DNA of 30,820 nucleotides from Lysobacter_C sp966210725 (GTDB lineage Bacteria; Pseudomonadota; Gammaproteobacteria; Xanthomonadales; Xanthomonadaceae). Shown here piece by piece: positions 16,057 to 23,402 of this stretch. The notes below the pieces were generated by a model. It saw nothing but the letters and a program-made list of their open reading frames with translations, was not told the DNA's origin and searched no databases. Where the stretch lies: NCBI GenBank assembly GCA_966210725.1, contig CBIHLN010000028.1, positions 1 through 30,820 of the forward strand, given 5' to 3'. Within the stretch, counting starts at the first letter, position 1. Each line of letters starts with the position of its first letter. The position numbers and the translations under genes are program-made.

Positions 16057-17424
16057 ATGAGCCTGCACCTGTTCAACAGCCTGACCCGCCGGGTCGAACC
16101 GTTCCAGCCGGCCGACCCCGCGCGTACGACGATGTATGTCTGCGGCCCGACGGTCTACAACTACGTGCACATCGGCAATGCCCGCGGCCCGGTGGTGTTC
16201 GGCGTGCTGGCCGACCTGCTGCGCCGGCGTTTCGGCGCGTTGGCGTACGCGCGCAACATCACCGACGTCGATGACAAGATCAACGCCGCCGCGCGCGAGG
16301 CCGGGGTGCCGATCGGCGACATCACCGGGCGGTTCGCCCGGGCCTACCGCGAGGACATGGCCGCACTGGGCGTGGCACCGCCGGACCTGGAGCCCGAAGC
16401 CACCGCGCATATCGGCGAGATCATCGCGATGATCCAGCGCCTTATCGAATCGGAGCACGCCTACGCCGCCGAGGGGCACGTGCTGTTCTCGGTCGGCAGC
16501 TTCGACGGCTACGGCAAGCTGTCGCGCCGCGACACCGACGAAATGCTGGCTGGCGCGCGCGTGGACGTGGCGCCCTACAAACGCGACCCCGGCGACTTCG
16601 TGCTGTGGAAGCCGTCGACTGACGACCTGCCCGGCTGGGACTCGCCGTGGGGCCGCGGCCGGCCGGGCTGGCACATCGAATGCTCGGCGATGGCCGCCGC
16701 GCACCTGGGCGAGACCATCGACATCCATGCCGGCGGCGTCGACCTGCAGTTCCCGCATCACGAGAACGAGATCGCGCAGAGCGAGTGCGCGCACGGCGGC
16801 AAGCCGTTCGCCCGCTTCTGGATGCACAACGGCATGCTCAACTTCGGCGGCGCCAAGATGAGCAAGTCGCTGGGCAACATCGAGAAGGTCCACGACCTGG
16901 TGCGCGCGCATCCGCCCGAAGCGTTGCGCTACGCGTTGCTGTCGGCGCACTACCGCCAGCCGCTGGACTGGTCGGATGGCTTGATCGAGCAGAGCGTGCG
17001 CACGCTGGACCGGCTGTACGGCACCCTGCGCGACCTCGCGGACGTGGACGCCGCGGCGGTGATCCCGGCTGCCATCGATGCCGCACTCGACGACGACCTC
17101 AATACGCCGCAGGCGCTGGCCGAGATCGCGCGGATCGCAGGCGAGGCCCGCAAGGCGACATCCCTGGAGGCGCGCGCACGCCTGAAGTCCGAACTGCTCG
17201 GCGCCGGCCTCGCGCTCGGACTGCTGCAGCAGGATCCGGCCGCGTGGTTTTCGCGCGGGGCGGACAGCGACGACGACGCCCGCATCCAGGCGCTGATCGA
17301 CGAGCGCATCGCCGCCAAGCAGTCGCGCGACTTCGCCCGCGCCGATGCCATCCGCGAGCAGCTCGCCGCCGAGGGCGTGCTGCTGGAGGACACGCCACAG
17401 GGCGTTCGGTGGAAGCGCGCCTGA
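16057..17424 (+). CDS. cysS: Cysteinyl-tRNA synthetase
   Basis: Class I synthetase that charges tRNA-Cys; cytoplasmic, zinc-dependent monomer. The 455 residues contain the HIGN form of the HIGH motif (38-41), the zinc ligand Cys29 in YVCGPTV, further zinc ligands in ECSAMA and HHENE, and KMSKS for ATP binding. The C-terminal anticodon-binding domain ends DARIQALIDERIAAKQSRDF...ADAIREQLAAEGVLLEDTPQG, a conserved CysS ending. I place the start at ATG 16057 (MSLHLFNS), matching homologues; a GTG six bases upstream is possible. An open frame extends to 15985 but runs through the promoter region. All key residues are intact. Confidence 0.96.
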   Translation: MSLHLFNSLTRRVEPFQPADPARTTMYVCGPTVYNYVHIGNARGPVVFGVLADLLRRRFGALAYARNITDVDDKINAAAREAGVPIGDITGRFARAYREDMAALGVAPPDLEPEATAHIGEIIAMIQRLIESEHAYAAEGHVLFSVGSFDGYGKLSRRDTDEMLAGARVDVAPYKRDPGDFVLWKPSTDDLPGWDSPWGRGRPGWHIECSAMAAAHLGETIDIHAGGVDLQFPHHENEIAQSECAHGGKPFARFWMHNGMLNFGGAKMSKSLGNIEKVHDLVRAHPPEALRYALLSAHYRQPLDWSDGLIEQSVRTLDRLYGTLRDLADVDAAAVIPAAIDAALDDDLNTPQALAEIARIAGEARKATSLEARARLKSELLGAGLALGLLQQDPAAWFSRGADSDDDARIQALIDERIAAKQSRDFARADAIREQLAAEGVLLEDTPQGVRWKRA

Positions 17425-17464
17425 TCTCCAAGTGCACGTATGGGGTCCCCTCTTCTGGTTGCCA

Positions 17465-17509
17465 GGGAGGGGGCTTCGCGACTGACGCAAGCTCAGAGCA
17501 CCCCCTCCC
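17465..17509. repeat. G/C-tract inverted repeat between cysS and sufE
   Basis: GGGAGGGGG (17465-17473) pairs exactly with CCCCCTCCC (17501-17509) around a 27-base loop. There is no T run. It resembles dispersed CCCTCC/GGAGGG palindromes seen in these genomes, and a similar small one lies at 30163-30183. It could act as a 3' stabilising hairpin for cysS mRNA. Confidence 0.5.
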
Positions 17510-17569
17510 AACCTCCCCGGCAGGCAGAGGAAGGAGGCGTTGCGACGCGCATGCCGCCGGCGCGACGCG

Positions 17570-17575
17570 TAAAAT
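17570..17575 (+). promoter_or_regulatory. Possible -10 element of sufE
   Basis: TAAAAT lies only nine bases before the sufE ATG at 17585, so transcription would begin within a few bases of the start codon (a leaderless or nearly leaderless mRNA). There is no clear Shine-Dalgarno sequence in between and no good -35 at normal spacing. Confidence 0.4.
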
Positions 17576-17584
17576 CGCATCGCA

Positions 17585-18037
17585 ATGAACACTGCCGCCG
17601 CCCCCACCAGCCCCTTCCCCATCGAACCCACCGCGACCGAGGCGCAGGCCGCGATCCGGGACGAGTTCGCCTTCTTCAGCGACTGGGCCGAGCGTTACCA
17701 GTACCTGATCGACCTGGGGCGCAAGCTGCCGGACCTGCCCGCGGAGTGGAAGACCGAGCAGCACCGTCTGCACGGCTGCCAATCGATGGTCTGGATCGTC
17801 GCCGAGGGTGATGCCGAGCGCCTGGATTTCCATGCCATCAGCGATTCCGCGATCGTCTCCGGGCTGATCTACCTCGCGTTGCGCGTGTACTCCGGCCGCA
17901 GTGCCGCCGACATCGTCGCCACCGACGCGGACTACATCGCCGACATCGGCCTGGCCAAGCACCTCTCGCCGACGCGCAGCAACGGACTGGCCGCGCTGCT
18001 GGCCTTCATCCGCGAGCGGGCCCGGGCCTACGCGTGA
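17585..18037 (+). CDS. sufE: SufE family cysteine desulfuration protein
   Basis: Sulfur-accepting partner of a cysteine desulfurase (SufS or CsdA) in Fe-S cluster assembly. The 150 residues show the family pattern: a helical N-terminus with FAFFSDWAERYQYLIDLGRKLPDLP, the persulfide-carrying cysteine in HRLHGCQSMVW (about residue 64), DFHAISDSAIVSGLIYLALRVYSG, and a C-terminal helix LSPTRSNGLAALLAFIRERA. No suf genes are adjacent, so its partner must be encoded elsewhere. The stop overlaps the following transporter start (GTGA), so they are probably co-transcribed. Confidence 0.92.
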   Translation: MNTAAAPTSPFPIEPTATEAQAAIRDEFAFFSDWAERYQYLIDLGRKLPDLPAEWKTEQHRLHGCQSMVWIVAEGDAERLDFHAISDSAIVSGLIYLALRVYSGRSAADIVATDADYIADIGLAKHLSPTRSNGLAALLAFIRERARAYA

Positions 18038-19362
18038 GCCCGCCTCCGGGCACGCCTCCGGACCCGCCGGTCGGACCTGCGGGCCCGCCCGAAGCCGGAC
18101 TGCCGGGATCGGCCGCGTCGTCAGCGCCGCTGCAGGGCCCGCTGCGCAACCGCGGTTTCATCGGCCTGCTGAGCTACCGCATCCTCACGATCCTGTCGTA
18201 CCAGATCGTCGCGGTGACCGTCGGTTGGCATGTCTACGAACTGACGCGCGATCCGTTCTCACTGGGTTTGATCGGGCTGGCCGAAGTGCTGCCCTACTTC
18301 TGCACCGCGCCGTTCGCGGGCTACCTCGTCGACCACCTGCCGCGGCGCAAACTCGGACTGGTGGCCTGCCTGGGCCTGGCGCTGACGGCGTCCATCCTGG
18401 TGGCGGTGGCGTGCGGCTGGATATCGACGGGTACCGCCGAGGCGCCGCGCACGTGGCCGATCTACATGGCGATCGCATTGACCGGCGTCGTGCGCGCGTT
18501 CCTCGGTCCGGTTTACAACGCGCTGTTCGCGCGCGTGCTGGCGCGCGACCAGTTCGCGCGCGGTGCGGGCGTGGGCAGCGTGGTGTTCCAGCTGGGGCTG
18601 GTGCTGGGCCCGGCGATCGGCGGCGTGTTGATCGGGTGGGCCGGCAAGGACATCGCCTATGGCACCGCCACCGGCCTGGCCGTCGCCGCGGCCGTGGCCG
18701 TCGGCGCCCTGCGCGTGACCGAGCCGCCGATACGCCTGCAGCGCGCGCCGGTGTTCGCGAGCATCCGCGAAGGCCTGCAGTTCGTGTTCGGGCACCAGAT
18801 CTTGCTGGGCGCCCTGGCGCTGGACATGTTCGCGGTGCTGCTCGGCGGCGCGGTGTCGCTGCTGCCGGCTTTCATCAAGGAGATCCTGCACTACGGCCCG
18901 GAGGGGCTGGGCATCCTGCGTGCGATGCCGGCCCTCGGTGCGGTCACGGTCGGCCTCTGGCTCGCACGGCGCCCCCCGACCCGGAATGCGGGCCGGCTGT
19001 TGCTGTTCGCCGTGGCCGGCTTCGGCCTGTGCATCATCGGCTTCGGCCTGTCGACGCACTTCTGGCTGTCGGCCGCGTTCCTGCTCGGCTCGGGGCTGTG
19101 CGACGGCGTGTCGGTGGTGCTGCGCTCCACCATTCTGCAGTTGGCCACGCCGGACGACATGCGCGGCCGTGTCTCATCGATCAACGGCCTGTTCATCGGC
19201 TCGTCCAATGAACTGGGTGCGTTCTATGCCGGAACGATGGCGCGGGCGTTGGGGCTGGTGCCGGCCGTCGTGTTCGGCGGGTTCATGACGATGGCCGTGG
19301 TCGGCGTTACGTCGCGGCTCGCGCCCAGGCTGCGCAGGCTGGACCTGCGGGAGCTGCATTGA
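18034..19362 (+). CDS. MFS transporter (EntS-like MFS_3 family)
   Basis: Predicted inner-membrane drug/siderophore-type exporter; 442 aa. An unusually Pro/Gly-rich N-terminus (about 1-45) precedes twelve hydrophobic segments. The first begins FIGLLSYRILTILSYQIVAVTVGW. The MFS loop motif between helices 2 and 3 is GYLVDHLPRRKLGLV, and a second half with RSTILQLATPDDMRGRVSSI is typical of the EntS/MFS_3 group. The GTG at 18034 overlaps the sufE stop and there is no other in-frame start before the first helix. The substrate cannot be deduced. A GC hairpin follows eight bases after the stop. Confidence 0.82.
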   Translation: MSPPPGTPPDPPVGPAGPPEAGLPGSAASSAPLQGPLRNRGFIGLLSYRILTILSYQIVAVTVGWHVYELTRDPFSLGLIGLAEVLPYFCTAPFAGYLVDHLPRRKLGLVACLGLALTASILVAVACGWISTGTAEAPRTWPIYMAIALTGVVRAFLGPVYNALFARVLARDQFARGAGVGSVVFQLGLVLGPAIGGVLIGWAGKDIAYGTATGLAVAAAVAVGALRVTEPPIRLQRAPVFASIREGLQFVFGHQILLGALALDMFAVLLGGAVSLLPAFIKEILHYGPEGLGILRAMPALGAVTVGLWLARRPPTRNAGRLLLFAVAGFGLCIIGFGLSTHFWLSAAFLLGSGLCDGVSVVLRSTILQLATPDDMRGRVSSINGLFIGSSNELGAFYAGTMARALGLVPAVVFGGFMTMAVVGVTSRLAPRLRRLDLRELH

Positions 19363-19369
19363 ACCCAAG

Positions 19370-19386
19370 GCACCGGGAACCGGTGC
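19370..19386 (+). other. Hairpin just after the MFS gene
   Basis: GCACCGG-GAA-CCGGTGC is a perfect seven-pair stem with a GAA triloop, starting eight bases after the stop. There is no T tract, so it is more likely an mRNA 3' stabiliser or part of a Rho-dependent end than an intrinsic terminator. Confidence 0.4.
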
Positions 19387-19520
19387 GCTGCGCGACCTCC
19401 CGTGCACCTGGGTGCCTGGCCCTGCGACCGGCCCGCAGGTCAATGAGACAGGCCCCGCATTGCCCTCCCCCGGACGGCCACCCTCGGCGCAGCGCGCCCC
19501 AGCCGTGTGCCACTGACCGT

Positions 19521-19554
19521 CAAAAACAACAGACCCCGCACAGGGCGGGGTCTG
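19521..19554 (-). terminator. Rho-independent terminator of dksA
   Basis: On the minus strand, CAGACCCCGC and GCGGGGTCTG form a ten-pair stem with a five-base loop, followed by TTGTTTTTG. It lies 23 bases after the dksA stop. Confidence 0.9.
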
Positions 19555-19577
19555 TCAGGAACGCATGATGCGCGACC

Positions 19578-20657
19578 TCAGTCGCCCATCTGCTTCTGAA
19601 GGTGCTCCCAGCGCTCCTGCGCATCGATGGTGCGCTCTGCCGTCAGGCGCGCTTCCAGCCGCTCCAGGCCAATTTCCTCGCCGGTGTCGGCACAGAACCC
19701 GTAGTCACCGCTGTCCACGCGCTTGAGCGTGCTGTCGATCTTGCTGATCAGCTTGCGGTAGCGGTCGCGGGTGCGCAGCTCCAGCGAGTTCTCGGTCTCG
19801 CGCGTCGCGCGCTCGGCTTCGTCGCCGACATCGCGGACTTCGTCCTTGAGGTTCTCGATCGTCTGCTTGGATTCCTCGACCAGATCGGCCCGCCACTTGA
19901 GCAGACGCTGGCGGAAGTATTCGAGCTGCAACGGGCTCATGTATTCCTCGTCCGCCGCGGGCTTGTACCCGGACGGGAGGATCGGACGCCCAGTGGCGTC
20001 GTCGGTCTTGTACTGCACGACTTTCACCTTGCCTTTCGGCGCAGGTGCCTGCGGTTTTGCGGCAACGGCTACCGCCACCTTGCCGACCGGCCGCTTGACC
20101 GGGACGGACTTGGCAACGGGCGCCTTGGCGGCCGCTGTCTTGGCGGACGCCGCCGATGCGGACTGCTTGGCCGGCAGCGGCGAGGCTGCGCGGGTGGAGG
20201 ACTTCTCGACCGGAGCGGTCTTGGTGGCCGGACGCGCGGCCGGCTTCTTGACGATGCCCGGCTTGGCGGTCTTGGCGGCGGGTGCCGCCTTCGGTGCGAC
20301 CTTTGAGGGCGCGGCCTTCTTGGCCGCTGCCTTCGTGGCGGTCGGCTTGGCGGGCGCGGCCTTCTTCGGCGACGCCTTCTTCACCGGCGCGGCCTTCTTG
20401 GCCACCGGCTTCTTCGCCACGACGCTCTTGGCCGCCGGCTTTTTGGCCGCGGACTTCTTGGCGACCCCCTTCTTCGCGACCACTTTCTTCGCGACAGTCT
20501 TCTTGGCCGCCACCTTCTTCGGTGCGGGCTTCTTCGCAAGAGGCTTTGCGGGCGCCTTCTTCGCAGCCGCCTTCTTGGCCGGCGCCTTCTTTGCGGCCGG
20601 CTTGATCGCTTTCTTGACGGCCTTGGCGGCCTTCTTGAGTAGTTTCTTCACTGCCAC
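19578..20657 (-). CDS. dksA: DksA-type RNA polymerase factor with histone-H1-like N-terminal extension
   Basis: DksA binds the RNA polymerase secondary channel and, with ppGpp, tunes transcription. The C-terminal 143 residues (about 217-359) are the DksA domain: a coiled coil with RDVGDEAERATRETENSLEL, keeping the tip residues Asp276, Asp279 and Ala281, then the C-terminal segment. The four zinc cysteines of E. coli DksA are reduced to one (Cys322; the others are Thr325, Thr343 and Ala346), as in zinc-independent DksA forms. Residues 1-216 consist almost wholly of Lys, Ala, Pro and Val in KKA/AKK repeats, like bacterial histone-H1-like tails, and should bind nucleic acid or polyphosphate. GTG start at 20657 with AAGGAT upstream. 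It has its own promoter and terminator. Confidence 0.9.
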   Translation of the reverse strand: MAVKKLLKKAAKAVKKAIKPAAKKAPAKKAAAKKAPAKPLAKKPAPKKVAAKKTVAKKVVAKKGVAKKSAAKKPAAKSVVAKKPVAKKAAPVKKASPKKAAPAKPTATKAAAKKAAPSKVAPKAAPAAKTAKPGIVKKPAARPATKTAPVEKSSTRAASPLPAKQSASAASAKTAAAKAPVAKSVPVKRPVGKVAVAVAAKPQAPAPKGKVKVVQYKTDDATGRPILPSGYKPAADEEYMSPLQLEYFRQRLLKWRADLVEESKQTIENLKDEVRDVGDEAERATRETENSLELRTRDRYRKLISKIDSTLKRVDSGDYGFCADTGEEIGLERLEARLTAERTIDAQERWEHLQKQMGD

Positions 20658-20700
20658 GAGCGGCTGATCCTTCTGTTCCCTTGTGACGGGAAAGCGCGCT

Positions 20701-20729
20701 GTTATACCCTGCCCCGGCACCTGCGGCAA
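20701..20729 (-). promoter_or_regulatory. Sigma-70 promoter of dksA
   Basis: On the minus strand, TTGCCG (20729-20724) and TATAAC (20706-20701) are separated by exactly 17 bases. They lie 44 bases before the GTG start. This is the best promoter match seen in the window. Confidence 0.7.
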
Positions 20730-20882
20730 CCGCGCTTGAACGCCGATCGCCAAGGTTTTCCGGGTCGATTCCGACCGCAGGGCGGGTGCCGGACGCGATC
20801 CGGCCCACCCGTCTCCCGACTCCAGCTGCAGGGCCGCCACGTTCCCCGCCCCGCATCGTCCACGCACGGCATTGAAGGCACC

Positions 20883-21101
20883 GTGATCGACCGTCTGTTC
20901 ATCGCCGTGTTGCGAGGCTACAAGCGCTGGATCAGCCCGCTGCTCGGGCCACGCTGCCGGTTCCATCCCAGTTGCTCGGAATATGCGATGCAGGCCATCG
21001 CGCGGTTCGGCGTCTTGCGCGGCAGCTGGCTCGCCATGCGGCGCATCGCGCGCTGCCACCCGCTGCACCCGGGCGGCCACGATCCCGTGCCGCCGCCCTG
21101 A
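20883..21101 (+). CDS. yidD: Membrane protein insertion efficiency factor YidD
   Basis: A small inner-membrane-associated protein that helps YidC-dependent insertion. The 72 residues show the family hallmarks: an amphipathic N-terminus with RGYKRWISPLLGPRCRFHPSCSEYA, three conserved cysteines (two here and one in ARCHPLHPGG), and the GGHDPVP ending. I chose GTG at 20883, preceded by GAAGG; the frame upstream has no recognisable protein. In many bacteria yidD sits between rnpA and yidC; here it is detached from that cluster and lies directly before pyrC. Confidence 0.9.
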   Translation: MIDRLFIAVLRGYKRWISPLLGPRCRFHPSCSEYAMQAIARFGVLRGSWLAMRRIARCHPLHPGGHDPVPPP

Positions 21102-21138
21102 ACACGTACACCCCATCCGCCCAATCCAGAGGCCCGAC

Positions 21139-22485
21139 ATGCCCAATACCCTGATCGTCAACGCCCGACTGGTGAACGAGGGCCGTGAGTTCGACGGCGA
21201 CCTGCGAATCGAGGACGGCCGTATCGCCGAGATCGGCACCGGCCTCTCCGCGCGCAGCGGCGAGTCGGTGGTCGACGCGGCCGGCCGCCGCCTGCTGCCG
21301 GGCATGATCGACGACCAGGTGCACTTCCGCGAACCCGGCATGGAGCACAAGGCCGACATGGCGGTGGAATCGGGCGCGGCGGTCGCGGGTGGCCTGACCA
21401 GCTTCATGGACATGCCCAACACCAACCCGCCGACGCTCGATGCGGCGGCGCTGGAGGACAAGTACCGCCGCGCCGCGGGACGCGTGTGGGGCAACCACGG
21501 CTTCTATATGGGCGCCAGCAACGACAACCTGGAGGCCGTGCGAGCCATCGACCCGAAGGCCACGCCGGGCCTGAAGGTGTTCATGGGCGCCTCGACCGGC
21601 AACATGCTGGTGGACAACCCCGAGACGCTCGACGCGATCTTCCGCGACACCCCGGTGCCGATCATCACGCACTGCGAGGACACGCCGATGATCGAGACCG
21701 AGACCGCGCGCTACAAGGAAAAGTACGGCGACGACATCCCCGCTGCCTGCCATCCGGACATCCGTTCGCGCGAGGCGTGCAAGAAGTCGACGGTCCTGGC
21801 GCTGTCGCTCGCGCGCCGCCACGGCACCCGCCTGCACGTGCTGCACATCTCCACCGCCGACGAGCTGGCGCTGTTCGAGACCGGCCCGATGGTCCGCAGC
21901 GATGGCAGCCGCAAGCAGATCACCGCCGAGACCTGCATCCATTTCCTGCGCTTCGACCGCAGCGACTACGCCGCGCTCGGCCACCTCATCAAGTGCAACC
22001 CCGCGATCAAGGACGCCGAGGACCGCGAGGCGCTGATCCGGGCCGTCGCCGACGACACCATCGACGTATTGGCCACCGACCACGCCCCGCACCTGCTGGA
22101 GGAGAAGCAGCGGCCGTACACCTCCGCGCCCAGCGGGCTGCCGCTGGTGCAGTACGCGCTGACCGCCGCGCTGGAGCTGGTGCACGAGGGCCGGCTCACC
22201 ACCGCACAGGTGGTGCAGAAGTTCGCCCACGCCCCGGCGCAACTGTTCGATGTCGAGGGCCGCGGGTTCCTGCGCGAAGGCTATGCCGCCGACCTGGTGC
22301 TGGTGGAGGACACGCCGTTCACCGTGCGCCGCGAGGACGTGCTGTCGAAGTGCGGCTGGTCGCCGTTCGAAGGCCGCACGTTCCATTCGCGCATCGCGTC
22401 CACCTGGGTCAATGGCGTGCTGGCGTGGGACGGTCAGCAGCTGGTCGGCTCGCCGAAGGGCCAGCGGCTGGCATTCGCCCGATGA
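21139..22485 (+). CDS. pyrC: Dihydroorotase (class I-like)
   Basis: Zinc enzyme of pyrimidine synthesis that cyclises carbamoyl-aspartate to dihydroorotate; amidohydrolase superfamily. The 448 residues show the carboxylated-lysine block GLKVFMGAS (Lys146), metal ligands His178 (THCED) and His236 (VLHIS), and catalytic Asp314 in ATDHAPH. The first metal motif reads DDQVHFREPG, with Gln60 where most family members have the first His of HxH. I recall the same form in Bacteroidetes and Xanthomonas relatives, so it is probably a subgroup trait, not damage. Allantoinase is a possible alternative for this superfamily. GAGG precedes ATG 21139. The stop overlaps the peptidase start. Confidence 0.87.
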   Translation: MPNTLIVNARLVNEGREFDGDLRIEDGRIAEIGTGLSARSGESVVDAAGRRLLPGMIDDQVHFREPGMEHKADMAVESGAAVAGGLTSFMDMPNTNPPTLDAAALEDKYRRAAGRVWGNHGFYMGASNDNLEAVRAIDPKATPGLKVFMGASTGNMLVDNPETLDAIFRDTPVPIITHCEDTPMIETETARYKEKYGDDIPAACHPDIRSREACKKSTVLALSLARRHGTRLHVLHISTADELALFETGPMVRSDGSRKQITAETCIHFLRFDRSDYAALGHLIKCNPAIKDAEDREALIRAVADDTIDVLATDHAPHLLEEKQRPYTSAPSGLPLVQYALTAALELVHEGRLTTAQVVQKFAHAPAQLFDVEGRGFLREGYAADLVLVEDTPFTVRREDVLSKCGWSPFEGRTFHSRIASTWVNGVLAWDGQQLVGSPKGQRLAFAR

Positions 22486-23384
22486 GGCGTGCCTCGATCA
22501 CCCGGCTGGGCACTGGCAGCCTGTTGCCCCTGGCACTGGCGGCCTGCGCGGCCACCGCGCAGACGACGGCACCGGGCCGACCACCGGCGCTGCCCCCTGA
22601 CGGCCGTCCGATCGCACGCGCCGAGCGCGTGACCGTCGTGCCCGACCGCGTGCAGCAGGGCGGCCTCGTGGTTGGCCGTGCCCCCGCCGACGCGCGGGTG
22701 GAATACGACGGCCGCCAGCTCCACGTCACGCCGTACGGGACGTTCGTGTTCGGCGTCGGCCGCGATGCGACCGGGCCGCTGGCCGTGTCGATTACCCAAC
22801 CGGATGGCCGCAGGTTGAACTACCAGGTGACCGTCGACCCGCGCGACTGGCCGGTCGAGCGGGTCGACGGCGTCCCACCGCGCACGGTGGATCCGCCGCC
22901 GGCGGTTGCCGAGCGCATCCGCCGCGAGCAGGCCGAAGTGACCGCCGCGCGCACCCGCTACGACACCCGGACGGGATTCGCCCAGGCCTTCCAGTGGCCG
23001 GTCGAGGGCCGCATCAGTGGCCGCTTCGGCAACCAGCGCGTCTACAACGGCTCGCCGGGATCTGCGCACTCGGGCATGGACATCGCCGCGGGTACCGGTA
23101 CGCCGGTGAAGGCACCCGCCGCGGGCGTGGTGACGTTCGCCAAGTCCGACCTCTACCTCACGGGCGGGACCGTCCTGCTGGACCATGGCCACGGCGTGAG
23201 TTCCAACTTCCTGCACCTGTCGCGCCTGGACGTGCAGGTCGGCGACTCCGTGGAGCAGGGCCAGGTCATTGGTGCCGTGGGTGCGACGGGCCGCGCGACC
23301 GGCCCGCACCTGCACTGGGGCATGAACTGGCTGGACGTACGGATCGACCCGCTGCTGATGCTGGAGCGCGCCGGCGCGCAGTAA
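22482..23384 (+). CDS. M23 family metallopeptidase, probable lipoprotein
   Basis: A LytM-type zinc endopeptidase acting on peptidoglycan cross-links, or an activator of amidases. The 300 residues begin with a short signal and a lipobox-like LAAC (Cys22), so it may be lipid-anchored. A beta-rich N-terminal domain (about 45-125) precedes the C-terminal LytM domain (about 170-300). Zinc ligands are in HSGMDIA (HxxxD) and HLHWG (HxH), with the further conserved His in NFLHLSRLDV, so it should be catalytically active. The ATG overlaps the pyrC stop (ATGA), suggesting translation coupling although the functions are unrelated. The gene ends 18 bases before the convergent cyclase gene. Confidence 0.9.
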   Translation: MRRASITRLGTGSLLPLALAACAATAQTTAPGRPPALPPDGRPIARAERVTVVPDRVQQGGLVVGRAPADARVEYDGRQLHVTPYGTFVFGVGRDATGPLAVSITQPDGRRLNYQVTVDPRDWPVERVDGVPPRTVDPPPAVAERIRREQAEVTAARTRYDTRTGFAQAFQWPVEGRISGRFGNQRVYNGSPGSAHSGMDIAAGTGTPVKAPAAGVVTFAKSDLYLTGGTVLLDHGHGVSSNFLHLSRLDVQVGDSVEQGQVIGAVGATGRATGPHLHWGMNWLDVRIDPLLMLERAGAQ

Positions 23385-23402
23385 CGCGGCCGGCGGCCGG
23401 CG

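Noticed and set aside
20240..20650. Repetitive DNA that looks like a tandem repeat or low-complexity array
   Set aside because: It is the in-frame coding sequence of the Lys/Ala-rich tail of dksA, with a normal promoter and ribosome site. There are no regular units with spacers, so it is not a CRISPR or satellite array.
20658..21494. Upstream extension of the dksA frame to 21494
   Set aside because: It overlaps the well-supported yidD and the start of pyrC on the other strand, and the dksA promoter lies inside it. The GTG at 20657 has the ribosome site.
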